From Theocolax elegans (taxonomy: Eukaryota > Arthropoda > Insecta > Hymenoptera > Cerocephalidae), in assembly GCA_026168455.1 (NCBI GenBank), contig CM047431.1, positions 19,766,502-19,830,501 of the forward strand: a stretch of 64,000 nt of DNA, read 5' to 3'. Made by a program: the position numbers and the translations under genes. Positions 1-10,540 of the stretch are shown in pieces. Under the pieces are notes generated by a model. It did not search any database. It saw nothing but the letters and a program-made list of their open reading frames with translations, and was not told the origin of the DNA. Each line of letters begins with the position of its first letter. Positions within the stretch are counted from its first letter, which is position 1.

Positions 1-416
1 TAGAAACATTAAGGTAATATTTCAGTGGTCCTATGCCAGTGTGTGTTTGAAACATTTCATCAATTTTACATAAATATTTCTTAAAATATTACACTGAAAT
101 ATTATAATAATATTAATGTAATATTTCATGGAATATTACAAAGTAAGAAATTCGCGGACATATCAATATTTCAGTAATCTTTCATTCTAATATTATTGTA
201 ATATTCCGAATCTTAATATGAAATATTTCCGTAATATTGACGTAATATTCTGTGCTGTGTGGGTAGTTTTCTTTTAATATTAATGTACATTCACTTGATA
301 AGGTTAAAATTCCAGTAGAAGTGATGAGTACTAGCAGTGATTGATTTGATATTTTTGATTGGATATTTTTATAAAACGATTTGAAACTTTTCATAACTTT
401 TCATAATTTTACATTA
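1..416. other. AT-rich noncoding sequence with short words repeated
   Basis: No gene is visible. The short words AATATT and TAATATTTC recur many times on both strands, giving a low-complexity texture without a clean period. Confidence 0.5.
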
Positions 417-654
417 ATAGTATATTACATACCATGGCCAGTAAAATAAGAAATGTTTCAGATCACATGTAATTGTCGGCCGAGGCGAAGCCGAGGTGGA
501 CGATCATGTGATCTGAGGCTTTCTTTTTTACTGGCCAAGGTATGTATACTATTTTTCTGCTCGACGTTGCCGTTTTCCGGCTTCGCCTCGGCCGACAATT
601 ACATGTGATCTGAAACATTTCTTATTTTACTGGCCATGGTATGTAATATACTAT
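417..654. repeat. Perfect palindrome (77-bp inverted arms)
   Basis: Positions 417-493 and 578-654 are exact reverse complements over 77 bp. The 84-bp centre holds a third, degenerate copy of the arm (about 494-552) in the right-arm orientation. It looks like a fold-back or MITE-type element. The arm contains ATGTGATCTGAAACATTTC on one strand and a GC-rich inner end (GGCCGAGGCGAAGCCG). No protein is encoded. Confidence 0.9.
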
Positions 655-1030
655 TTATTGTATGTTTGTATTAGATACTAATAACGTTACAAAGCATTTT
701 GAGATTAATTATACTTAAAACACATATTCGAACCCAATAATGGATTACGTATCCGTACAAGTCTTCGAAGATATTTTTAGCTCTGTCACATAGTATCTTG
801 AGGTACATTCATCCTATTGACTTTATTTATTTTATAGGTTTTTAGATTCCTTATGGTATGAGCGAAACATAATTTGCATCAAATACTATACAAAATAAAA
901 AAGTTTTAATAAATTACAATTTCCTTACATAGTTGAATATTTTGAATGAAGGGTTAAATGCAGATCATAAAAATTTCGTAAGTATAGACTTTTTCCAGAA
1001 ATTAATGAATTAAATGTAATTTATACATTA
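655..1030. other. AT-rich sequence, nothing recognised
   Basis: No supported gene, RNA or repeat was seen in this stretch. Confidence 0.4.
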
Positions 1031-1200
1031 CAGCGGCAGCAAAAAAATTTTAATTCCGGATTATATGCTATTGCCTTTGCCACATTAATTGCATTTAAAA
1101 CTTCTCTGTGTAATCTGGTATTTGATGTAAGACAAATAAGATAACATTTATTAAATATATTTATTTAAAATGAGTTTAAAGTGTTTTCTATAATATGAAA
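1031..1200 (+). pseudogene. Ulp1-like (C48) protease fragment, decayed
   Basis: One reading frame from 1031 shows a Q..NFNSG.YAIAFA pattern followed by a leucine- and arginine-rich helix region (DVRQIR.HLL). This parallels the catalytic-core end of the intact Ulp1-like ORF at 51923-52600, where the matching stretch is QTNSYDCGIFAIAFA. The fragment has lost the Asp-Cys pair, so the nucleophilic cysteine is absent, and stop codons interrupt the helix. It is probably a remnant of the same Helitron-associated family as the element at 46.8-52.6 kb, on the opposite strand. The identification rests on pattern similarity read by eye. Confidence 0.6.
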
Positions 1201-1668
1201 TAAATCTAATAAATTTATACATAAAAATTTAATAGTTAATAATAATAATAAAATATTGTATTTACATTACGGAAAACAATGTGAACAAATTCTAAATTTA
1301 GTAGACTATATAAATAATTGCAATAATAGAATAGTACCAAAGAAAAACATTAAATAACTGATACTGCAAATTTGGCTATAAACTCTTACAAGAATAAGAT
1401 AACTAAAAAATTCAATGTATCGCAACCTAAAAAAATAATAATAGAATCAAAGATAAAAAGAATACAGTAAATTAAAGAGGGAGCAAGTATTACTAAGATA
1501 AAATTACAATACACAAAAACGTATGATACTGCAAATGAGGAAAATGCTTTAATTAATTCGAAAGAAAAACAAAATGAGATAATTTCTATAGAAAATTAAT
1601 AATAAAACAAATGAAGATATAATTAAACATTGTGGCATGAGACTTTTAAGTGTTGAATAAAAAATGAA
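1201..1668. other. A-rich decayed sequence downstream of the Ulp1 fragment
   Basis: Broken open segments rich in lysine, asparagine and glutamate follow the Ulp1 fragment, for example a frame reading YDTANEENALINSKEKQ near 1525-1580. Charged linker sequence also follows the Ulp1 ORF in the 46.8-52.6 kb element, so this may be the same linker in decay. That is an inference. Confidence 0.3.
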
Positions 1669-1743
1669 GCGGGCGTCGGGTCTTGAACTCGAGCTCCTTC
1701 GGATCCGAAGGCGTTCACGCTATAACCACTGCGCTACGTCCGC
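1669..1743 (-). mobile_element. tRNA-like sequence (SINE head or tRNA pseudogene)
   Basis: On the minus strand the 75 bases begin GCGGACG and end CGCCCGC, which pair at six of seven acceptor positions. An A-box-like stretch (TAGCGCAGTGGTTATAGCG) and a B-box-like stretch (GAGTTCAAGACCC) lie at normal spacing. The anticodon arm pairs as CCTTC/GAAGG but leaves a six-base loop instead of seven, and there is no CCA. A working tRNA is therefore unlikely; a tRNA-derived SINE head or pseudogene fits better. Confidence 0.6.
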
Positions 1744-3066
1744 ACTGGTTGTAGCGCCTGCTTTTTGCTCTTATATGCTACCGATACCGCGCCGCCTCGC
1801 GGTGTCGGTAATGCTGGCATCTATGACAAGTGGATTAAGTCCACCTTGTTACAACAGAAATTAACTAAAATTTGTTAAACAAAAAAACAACACGTATACA
1901 GAAAAACTGAATAATAACGAAAAATTATTATTAAACAACAAAAGAGAATTGTAAAGAGAAAAAGATAACAAAAATGAAAATTACAAAGAGAAAAGAGAAA
2001 ATATTTCAGCCCAAAATAGTACATTACGATACCAGTGGTATAAATAGCCTACTATTTAACGACGTGCATTTAGTACCTGAGCACAGCGAGGTCAATAAGC
2101 CACGCCATGTAATACAGTTATGTCAGAAGTATCGTACTATATTTTATAGCATCTGCTGATATAAATCCGTTGTCGTAGCGAGGGCGAAAATCACGGTGAA
2201 ATAATGGACTACTTATGCCAAGGATAGGCGTGACTAAAAGGCGGATTTATACCACGCAGTTCTATAAAAAGTATAATAACAATATGGAAAAAATTTTTTT
2301 CCGAAAAAAGTAAATCACAACGAAAAAAAGAAAAATGGGAATTGCAAAATAAGAAGGAATCAGTAAACAATAAAATTGATTGGAAAATGCATTAAACAAC
2401 ATAGTTACTTACATTAAATAAATCTTTCCGTAATACATTCTCTAGATAATTATGGAAAATTAAAAAAACATATTGCATTAACTGGAGCGAAGTTCATACA
2501 TAACAAAATACGTAATTAAAACAAAATGAATTTAAACGTTCGGTGATAATATATATATAATTATAATCCTAATATAAGGTCTAATACGTCGCACTCTGGG
2601 TGGTGGTCTTTCCCACCGCTAGATGGAGACGACTTTACTCGTTGGAGAGATTGTCGTCCTCCTCTATATATATAGCCGCATAACATCTTGCTGGCGTCGC
2701 AGTTCATCTTGCGACAGGCGTCTAAGGTATGATCTCCAGTTCCTTACTGTGGAGTCCAAACTGGGGATCGAGGACGAAACGCCTTTAATTTTTGTAAAAG
2801 GCCGTTACTCTGGGAAATTCCACCAACCATAGTGGACAAAGGGTATAATGGGCCTGCTTTATTCCAAAAATAAAGCATTTAGTTCGAAAAGACCGATAAT
2901 TATATATAAAATACGTAATATTATTTCTTACATTCAGTCGTATTAAGGTAATTTCTTGATAAATTTAGCGATTAATTTACCAAGTCTGTTACATTATATT
3001 ATTTCATGTTATCCATTAGTGGATTTGTCAGATAAAATATAACATCAATCTGTAATTAATATAAAA
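1744..3066. other. Noncoding stretch, nothing firmly recognised
   Basis: Most of this is A-rich. A 10-bp inverted pair (TATAAATCCG at 2160 and its complement at 2242) brackets about 90 bp. A more GC-balanced block at 2580-2860 stands out from its surroundings and may be a transposon 3' piece. Short open frames here show no recognisable protein. Confidence 0.35.
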
Positions 3067-3082
3067 AATCAGAACTTTCTCA

Positions 3083-3539
3083 CCGACACGGTGGCGGAGT
3101 GGCGGAAGCGCACCTCGGCCGGTCATGAAAGTTAAGCAGCACCGAGCACGGTTGACACTTGGATGGGTGACCGTTCTCGGACTTAGCTTAAATGATCGGT
3201 TAGGTGTTTTTTCACATTCCACAACGTGAGCGGGAGGTGTGAGACATTCGGTTTCGGTGTTAAACTACGCAATGTTACCTTGCCACCCAAACAGAATTGT
3301 TCTCGAATGCACCGCCCTTCTCGGAGGAGGTTTTCCTAATAGGCATTTATCCCACGGAGTTTGGCCACAGGTTTTCCCTCTCTCCACGGGCATAACCCCG
3401 GGCGAATGCGAGAAGGTGGGGTATCGGGGGGAAAATTGGAAAGAAAAAACAAAAACAGGAATAAATAAAGGTGTAGCGAATACGTACGTAAAAACCCGAG
3501 AAGAGTATACGTGGAACCTACCAAAATTATTTTTATTAT
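3083..3539 (+). mobile_element. 5S-rRNA-containing SINE, copy 1
   Basis: The element starts CCGACACGGTGGCGGAGTGG and contains a 5S rRNA-like core at about 3112-3173 (GAAAGTTAAGCAGCACCGAG, then CTTGGATGGGTGACC). This core is the internal RNA polymerase III promoter region of 5S rRNA. An identical 16-bp direct repeat flanks it at 3067-3082 and 3540-3555, marking target-primed insertion. Its body of about 300 bp matches copy 2 at 24826-25261, including the shared motif CATAACCCCGGGCGAATGCG. The 5' start is fixed because both copies begin at the same point after their target duplications. Open frames inside it are not genes. Confidence 0.88.
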
Positions 3540-3619
3540 AATCAGAACTTTCTCATCGAAACAAAAGTGGCATCTCCCTTCATTCTCATGAGTAGTATGT
3601 AAGCAGGTATAGGGAGTCA

Positions 3620-4185
3620 TTACAAATGACGTCATCAAGGTCACACGTTAGCTTACTTGTTTGTTTATATAAACAAACAATTAAGATAACATTCTGGAAA
3701 TAACATTCCTTTTTCAAGGTCATTCAATACCCTTCTCAGCCAATAATTAAATGACCTTGAAAAAAGGAATGTTATCTTAAGAATGTTATCTTAATTGTTT
3801 ATATATAAACAAACAAGTAAGCTAACGTGTGACCTTGATGACGCCATTTGATATATGCCCCTCAATACCTGCTTGCAGTATTTTACTATAAGGTTATTGA
3901 CCTTGTAAGGGAATGTTATTTTAAGAATGTTATCATATTTGTTTTGTTATATCCTTGAAAAAAGGAATGTTATCTTAAGTGCTTGTTTATGTAAACAAAC
4001 AAGTAAGCTAACCATGACCTTGATGACGCCTTTTGATATGCCCCTCTATACCTGCTTACAGTATTTTACTATAAGGTTATAGACCTCGTAAAGGAATGTT
4101 ATTCTAAGAATTGTTATCTTATTTGTTTTTTTTTGTTATATAAACAAACAAGTAACCTAACACGTGACATTGATGACGTCATTGT
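3620..4185. repeat. Inverted plus tandem repeat block
   Basis: A unit containing TGACCTTGATGACG, AAACAAACAAGTAAGCTAAC and GGAATGTTATCTTAA occurs once inverted (about 3620-3725) and three times direct (about 3748-3853, 3951-4040 and 4120-4185). The direct copies are separated by a repeated spacer with ATACCTGCTT and ACTATAAGGTTAT. The first two units form a hairpin-like pair with arms near 100 bp. It looks like a fold-back element with internal duplications. Confidence 0.75.
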
Positions 4186-5096
4186 TCTATAGTGTATCAC
4201 CATACTTGTATACGGTGTTACTCGTACTCGTCATCAAATGTCATCTCAAGTGTGATATCGTCTCGCTATATATGTTGATTTTTTTTCTTTTTTTATAAGT
4301 TCTCATTTCTCCTACGGTCATTGAATCTGTAAAAATTAGGTTACTCTATTTCAAAATCATGCCATAATTAAGTACATTTTTTTACTCACTTAAGTAAGTC
4401 TCTTGTATCCTTGTTTGTTTGTAACAAATGCACAGTTTTTAAAATAATGATTTGATTTTGTTTTATCTTTTTCCTTGGACTTCTTTTCTAATAACGGTTG
4501 CCGTTCTTAAATTGTAAAGTTGTAAAGTTTATAAAATTGAAGGCCATAAAAATGCTACAAACCATTTGAAAGGTATTGCTCCAAGCTTTCTTTTAGACTT
4601 TTGGATAAAAAAATCAATTGTGGCGCACTTGCACTTTTTTCAAGTTGAATATTGGCATATAGTTTATATAACATTAACTTGAAATTAGAAATTCTAACCC
4701 AGAAGAATAAGTTCTAGACACAATTAGCAATGAATGTTACATATAATGTTCTATAGTAAAAGATGATAGATTTTGAGTTAAATAGTGGTAAACCCAGCTG
4801 GTGTTGAAAAAAAACTGAGATTAGAATAATTTTTGAGCAAATAGATTCCAGTAACTAAAAATTTTTTTCTGTATTCTGAGAAATATTTGCAATGTGTACC
4901 CAAAATTTGGTGCATATTAAAATTTTGATCGGACCACGTCGTGTGGAACATCCCATATAGATTTCATAATTTCTAAAAACCTAATTTTTCCTCCGATATC
5001 TGCACTTTCTCAAATTTCGACTAAGATTTAGACCACTATTTCATTTTCATAACTATCAACTTAACAGCAATTTACAACTGGATACAAATTAAATAC
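4186..5096. other. AT-rich noncoding sequence
   Basis: No gene is recognised. The last part may contain degraded 5' sequence of the LINE fragment that follows. Confidence 0.35.
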
Positions 5097-5752
5097 AACT
5101 TTGCAAAAACTAACTGGCAAACATTTAACAGTTACTTTGACGAAAACACCCCTACACTACAAGACATAGACACAAACGACGAAATAGACACAGCCATCAC
5201 TGACCTTACGCAGACTATTTACAAAGCAATAGAAATTTCCACACCGTTAAAGGAAAATAAAACCGGTTAAATGTATTAATCCGCGAAAACCGTGAAAGAT
5301 AAAATCCAATTCTTAAAAACCATATTAATTCAATTCGGCACATAATAAACAACAAAATAAAAAACTTTAAATGCGAATCGTGGAAGAACAAAGTAAAATC
5401 TGTAAACATTAAAGACAATAGTTTGTGGAGAATGACCTAGTCTTTACGCGAACTCACACTAACATACCACTGTTAAAAGATACAAATAACCAACTTAAAT
5501 ATTTGTCACCGGATGATAAAGCTAACCAGTTAGCCGAAAACTTTGCGAAAACCTTCACATCGCATAAACTGCCTCTTAACAATTTTACTTTTACTGCAGA
5601 AACGGATAAAATACTTTCAAATTTTCTAAACAATTCTAACAATAACTCTAACCCAATTACACGGATGATTTCATTCAACTTAAAAAATTTCTTGAATGCG
5701 CGAAAAATAATAAAGCTGCGGGTCCGGTTACAATAAGTAATTTTATTTTGAA
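5097..5752 (+). pseudogene. Jockey-type LINE polymerase fragment
   Basis: Across frame breaks, the plus strand shows the region between endonuclease and reverse transcriptase of Jockey-like non-LTR elements. The pieces are TNWQTFNSYFDEN, IDTAITDLTQTIYKAIE, LIRENRE, W..KVKSVNI.DNSLWR and SPDDKANQLAENFAKTF. It ends at the start of the RT finger (ECAKNNKAAGP...ISNFIL), where Jockey proteins carry KNNKAPGPDGI. The catalytic RT is missing. The longest unbroken piece is 5425-5736. It is a short dead fragment, unrelated in orientation to the minus-strand LINE at 6.4-9.2 kb. Confidence 0.7.
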
Positions 5753-6057
5753 AAAAACTACATTATATTAAAGTTATCTTTTTAAGCGATTTTGTAAAAA
5801 CTCCCTAATTCTTGCGAAAAATACTTAAAACATATATATTTTTTGATAAATATGTGTTACCTAAGTTAATGCTTCATATTACTGACAAAAAAATTATTAT
5901 TATAATTATTAAGTGATATTGAAAAAAAAACGATAAATTATAATCTCCGTCCGTCCGTCCGACAAACATCATCTAGGCGTGAGAGTGAATAAGAAAGAGC
6001 GAAAGAGACAGTGAGAGAAAGAGATAGAGAGACAGATAGGCAGATAGTGAAAATGAG

Positions 6058-6368
6058 AAAGAAAGAGAGAGAATGAGAGATAGAGAGAGAATGGGAGATA
6101 GAGAGAGAGAATGAGAGATAGAGAGAGAATGAGAGATAGAGAGAGAATGAGAGATAGAGAGAGAATGAGAGATAGAGAGAGAATGAGAGATAGAGAGAGA
6201 ATGAGAGATAGAGAGAGAATGAGAGATAGAGAGAGAATGAGAGATAGAGAGAGAATGAGAGATAGAGAGAGAATGAGAGATAGAGAGAGAATGAGAGATA
6301 GAGAGAGAATGAGAGATAGAGAGAGAATGAGAGATAGAGAGAGAATGAGAGATAGAAAGAGGATGAGA
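6058..6368. repeat. 18-bp minisatellite (GA-rich)
   Basis: The unit ATGAGAGATAGAGAGAGA repeats about 17 times with very few changes, within a broader GA-rich tract from about 5985. Because 18 is a multiple of three, every frame reads as a hexapeptide repeat, so the open frames of 90-157 codons are spurious. The tract begins exactly where the LINE 3' end stops (about 6372). Confidence 0.93.
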
Positions 6369-6692
6369 GATTTGACTGATTGATTAACATGTTTATTGCA
6401 ACCAGTGGGGTATAACCCTATGGGGCTGAGAAGCAGATACAAGATGAGTTACAAATTTAATGTTACAAACAGCAGAATTACAGGTTCAATAATAATTAAT
6501 TATCTAAAGATAAACTGTTATATAAGAGTAAGGCGCGTACTAATACTAGATTACAAAATTTAAGGTTACAAATAGTAAGGTAATTAAATATAAAATGTGT
6601 ATAAATAATAAAATCACAATGTTTAGTAAAAGTTAAGCGATCTCTGATGAGATGATGTCGAAATTTAAATTAAATTGAATTTAAATTTAAAT

Positions 6693-7300
6693 TTAGAGTG
6701 AAATGCCCTCACGAATGATTCGCTCGCTCCAGTCACACCTGTCCCTATGCGTGAGTTCACCTAGTAGTGATGACTTAAAAGTTTGTATACTGTCGACTGC
6801 AAAACTTGGCTTGGGTAGAGAATTGATAATGTTCGACGCTGTGATAGTGAAGGATCGACGCATTGCTTCAGTTTTTGGGACAGGGTAAAACAGAGAGCGA
6901 GGAGGAAGACGCGAAGATATACGATGATTGACATCTCTACCAATAATAGAAAAACGATTTGCTAGGTAGGTCGGGTTTTTGTGAGCTATTACTGAGTAGG
7001 CAAGGGAGGCTAATAAATATTCACGACGCCTTTTTGCGGAAAGCCAGCCAAGTTCGTGCCTGTAAAGGGTGACATGTGCCCGCCATGGAATAGAACCATT
7101 ATGAAACAGCGAGTTTCGTCAAGATCATGGAAGGCGACAGACATGTAGTCAAAGTGTGGGAAGATTAGGCTTTCTACCAACATTTTGCAAAGACCTTTGG
7201 ATAATGCCCGACGATGAAAACGCAGCGAGTGGAGCAAGCCATTGATTTTACGACTCAAATGCCGAACTTGTTTATCCCAGCTTAGTGATGGATTAAACAC
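6693..7300 (-). pseudogene. LINE 1 C-terminal region, frameshifted
   Basis: This continues the RT ORF after a frame break. It starts with FNPSLSWDKQVRHLSRKING and goes on to the thumb and C-terminal segment typical of this LINE type (HFDYMSVAFHDLD, then RLPPRSLFPVPKT in another frame). The reading ends at a stop near 6693. At least two frameshifts separate the pieces. It has no independent function. Confidence 0.75.
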
Positions 7301-8916
7301 AAGCCCAAGATACGAACCTTGGACGAGTATGGTAGGTTAGAACCTAAGAGCGTTACACTAGGTAGATCAGCAAAGTTTAACCTACTAATGAAGTTTTCAC
7401 TACCTAAAATCATGATTTTGGTTTTGCTGCTATTTAAATCAAGACCGTTGATTGATGACCAAAATGCAATTTCATCAACATCTTGCTGAATCAGAGAGAT
7501 AGCAGAGTTCAGATCGCCAGGATGACAATGAAGGTAAATTTGCGTATCATCGGCAAAAATCATGTACTTAGAATGGTGAATCATGCTGGGCAGATCATTA
7601 ATGAAAATGGTAAAAAGCAGTGGTCCTAGGACGCTTCCGTGAGGAACACCAGTAGGCATGGGAAGCCACGCAGAAAGTTTACCTGAATCATCGACAACAG
7701 ACTGACATCTACCCTGAAGGTAGTTAGAAAACCAAGAAACAACTCTATCGGAGCAACCCAAGTTTCTTAACTTAATTAGTAGCAGAAGATGAGGGAGCTT
7801 GTCAAAAGCTTTTGAAAAATCAAAAAGAATCAAGATGGTTACCTGTCTGCGATCTATAGCCCCACGCACATCCTCCAATACTGCTAGTAAAGCCGTTTGA
7901 GTACTATGGCTCTTTCTGAAGTCAGCTTGAAAGTCGTCGATTAAGTTTTCAGAAGATAGATACTGAGATAGTTGCGAATGGACAATCTTTTCAAGTAGTT
8001 TAGAAACTTCAGGCAGAAGAGCAATGGGCCTGGTATCAGAGGGAGAGGTAAGAGAACTCCTTTTGGCCAGGGGACATAAGATGGCTCTTTTCCAGTTGGA
8101 TGGATAAGCAGCTGTACTGAGGGAGTAATTGAAGATGGCACAGAGTAAGTTCAAAACTGATGACGACGTTAATTTTAGCATGTGTGCGGAGATTTTGTCG
8201 AGGCCCATAGATCTAGAAGTCGAAGCATTTATAGCTTTTAGTACCTCACCTGTACTAACAGATGTAAAATCAAAGAACGTTCTTTCAGGGCTTATTGAAG
8301 TAGGCAAAAAGCAGTCAATGTCACGACGAGAGAGAGGGACTGTGATCTCAGATGCAAATGAGTAGTGCTTGTTCAGTTCGTCTGCAGTAAACAATGTAAA
8401 AGGTGATGGGAATTTAGAACCTGAAAGATTAAGGTTTCTGATTATTCTCCATCGTGATTTTGTATCGGGTGCCTGACTAATTTTATTGGCCAGAAACTTA
8501 TTTTTGGCTGTATCAAGAGCGTTACTAATTTTGCTACGTAGTTGTTTGAATGTAAGGAAAGCGTTTGAGAAACGGCCAAGAAGGAGTGACGCCTTGTAAG
8601 CTTTGTCTCGTTCATGCATCAAGACTCTGATTTCCTTATTAACCCATGGTTTCCTATTTTTAGTTACAGCACTGGTCGTAGTAGGAGCGACTGCATCAAA
8701 AGTCTCAGTGATAACTTGCTCAAAATTGTCAACAAGAGAGTCTAAATTTGACAAATGTTTGTTATGATTAGTGATCATATTTGGTGGCGAAGACCCTTTG
8801 TGGTCATCCTTAAGAACTACATTAAAATCTACATTATAATCTAAATCTAATAAGGAGGCTATTCTATGGTCGGCAGCTAGCTTAGAAAGGTTCGAATTTA
8901 ACTCAATACTCAACAT
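7282..8916 (-). pseudogene. LINE reverse transcriptase ORF, 544 codons
   Basis: This is the longest open frame in the window. It carries the non-LTR reverse transcriptase core that copies element RNA into DNA at the target site. The palm A motif (LFDFSKAFDK), the template-binding block (TGVPHGSVLGPLLFTIFIND) and the catalytic FADD box near residues 453-456 (IFADDTQIYLHC) are all present. The RT finger motif DTRPIALLPEVSKLLEKI precedes them. The first 130 residues are the linker after the endonuclease. It ends in a frame break; the remaining C-terminus continues at 6693-7300 in other frames. It could be an unusually well preserved dead copy. Confidence 0.88.
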
Positions 8917-9208
8917 TTGATTGTCTACATGGTTTAGGCGTCTAGACGCGAAATTCCTTCTATTCCTTTGGACTTGATGCGCTAAATAAAGATCTAGCTT
9001 GATCAGATCGTGACCTGCAGCAAATGGTGCATCAGATTTCGCATAGTTTCAACCAAGTATGGGACAAGTTTGTACGGTCTCGGTAGACTGCATGATGAGT
9101 ACAGTCTGATGGAACGGGAAAAAGACCCTGGGATTCAATCTCGTTTCGTAGGTACGAAGAGTCAATACTGTCGGCTGCCATATTAATGTTGATATCTCCA
9201 GACGTATA

Positions 9209-9531
9209 TTAAGTTAGCGGGCCCACTTGCGAATTTTGCAACTTTTTTCTACCAATTAATTGCCGCAAAATAGCCGCAATTTAGCCGTTAAATTATTATT
9301 TTTGCCGCTTCTTTATTTTAAAAAAAACCGAGGGGCCCGCTAATTTAATATGAAAGTTAGCGGGCCTCACATCAGAAAACCGTTACCAATACCAGTGGAG
9401 TAATCGTACTAGGACCAAAAATTGCCGCTTTTTTAGCCGTTGAAGATTACCTAAAAATATATAAGTTTTATCACGTTTTGACAGATACTTTAGAGTATTA
9501 AAGTTTTAACGCAATGGGCCCGCTAACTTAA
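9209..9531. mobile_element. Short terminal-inverted-repeat element(s) with GC-rich ends
   Basis: The sequence starts TTAAGTTAGCGGGCCC and ends GGGCCCGCTAACTTAA. A back-to-back pair of the same ends (GGGGCCCGCTAATTTAA, then GAAAGTTAGCGGGCC) sits in the middle at about 9334-9376, so this may be two elements head to tail. A degenerate related junction lies at 9668-9735. No transposase is encoded. Confidence 0.75.
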
Positions 9532-10067
9532 AATGGCTGCCATTACGACACAAATTACCTTATAGTAATCTTCCCATCACCAATAATTGCCGCTCTTTAT
9601 GTATTATTTTGCCGTCGATACACTTTTTTAACCCATCATTATTAACAATGTTACTTTTTAAAAAAACTCATTGGGATCCCCAACTTAACATGAAAGTTAA
9701 CGAGCCCCACGTCAGAAAACCGTCAGAAGAATTTAAAAAAAAGCATGATAGGATTGTTACTACCTTTTTACTAATTACTACTGATGCATTTTAACACCTA
9801 GTTTGGCCAGCTTAATGCTTAAGCTAGCCTTTTTTTATTATTCGGGTTCTAATAGGGTTAGAAAAGCCTGTGGGGTCAGTCAGCGCAGGAGAATGAGGGG
9901 TTACGAGAATCGGCATAACCAAGGTTCAAATCATCTGGCTCAAGAAAATAATTTTATTTCCTAGTATATTATAATATATAATATTTAAAAATCTAAATTA
10001 ATAATTAAATAAAAATATAAACAGTTGATATTAAAATAAATAAAACCTTAACCTAAAGCCCCCCATC
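9532..10067. other. Noncoding flank up to the gap
   Basis: This contains a weak third copy of the preceding element's internal junction (about 9658-9722) and a small hairpin CAGCTTAA/TTAAGCTAG near 9808. Otherwise it is AT-rich with no gene. Confidence 0.4.
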
Positions 10068-10167
10068 NNNNNNNNNNNNNNNNNNNNNNNNNNNNNNNNN
10101 NNNNNNNNNNNNNNNNNNNNNNNNNNNNNNNNNNNNNNNNNNNNNNNNNNNNNNNNNNNNNNNNNNN
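10068..10167. other. Assembly gap (100 Ns)
   Basis: Exactly 100 N characters mark a join of unknown true length. Order and distance across it are not proven by the sequence. Confidence 0.99.
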
Positions 10168-10302
10168 TCTAATTCATATATACCGATAACCTCTATAAAA
10201 TATTTAGAAAATTTTCTAATTTTATCCCCCCCCCCACCACCCTCATGACTCCTCCTGCACCTATCATTAGATGTGAGATAAATGATGAGTGGTTGTCGTA
10301 TT

Positions 10303-10392
10303 CAGCGTTTAACCCTTCCACTCCACAGATACGTTTAATTCTTGTAACTTTTGGGATACCGGACACCGGAGAACGGATGAATTTTGATATAT
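10303..10392 (+). repeat. Left flank repeat of the satellite array
   Basis: The sequence TTTAACCCTTCCACTCCACA followed by GGACACCGGAGAACGGATGA is repeated in the same orientation at 22342-22462, on the far side of the satellite array. The middle parts differ. This copy lies about 1 kb before the first satellite monomers. Confidence 0.85.
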
Positions 10393-10540
10393 ATATATAG
10401 TAGTAGATGATAAATCAAAATAAAATTTTAATTTTTTAACCACCTTTCTCACTTATTTTACACCTTTGGTAATAGAGTATGATCAAATGTGTAAAACGTA
10501 GTATTTACTGTGATAAAAAAACTACGAATCATCAAATAAA

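Larger units (their letters stand above)
6373..9185 (-). mobile_element. 5'-truncated non-LTR retrotransposon (LINE 1)
   Basis: A minus-strand LINE runs from a truncated endonuclease C-terminus near 9185, through a complete RT region (7282-8916) and a C-terminal region ending at a stop near 6693, to a 3' UTR of about 320 bp. That UTR ends TTGCAATAAACATGTTAATC next to the GA-rich minisatellite. Endonuclease residues (VYRDRTNLSHTWLKL, DAPFAAGHDLI) are visible at about 8940-9100 in shifted frames. The clade is Jockey/CR1-like by RT pattern, but it is not assigned firmly. Confidence 0.85.

Noticed and set aside
1669..1743. Functional tRNA gene
   Set aside because: The anticodon loop has six bases and the acceptor and T stems have mismatches, so a SINE head or pseudogene is more likely.
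3083..3539. Genuine 5S rRNA gene
   Set aside because: Only the internal part of 5S is present. It is joined to unrelated sequence and bounded by target duplications.
3239..3644. Open frames of 100 and 102 codons
   Set aside because: They lie in the body of the 5S SINE on opposite strands and are not shared as proteins by copy 2.
5938..6442. Open frames of 150 and 157 codons in the GA-rich tract
   Set aside because: They are pure read-outs of the 18-bp minisatellite (SFSLYL- and LILSLS-type repeats).
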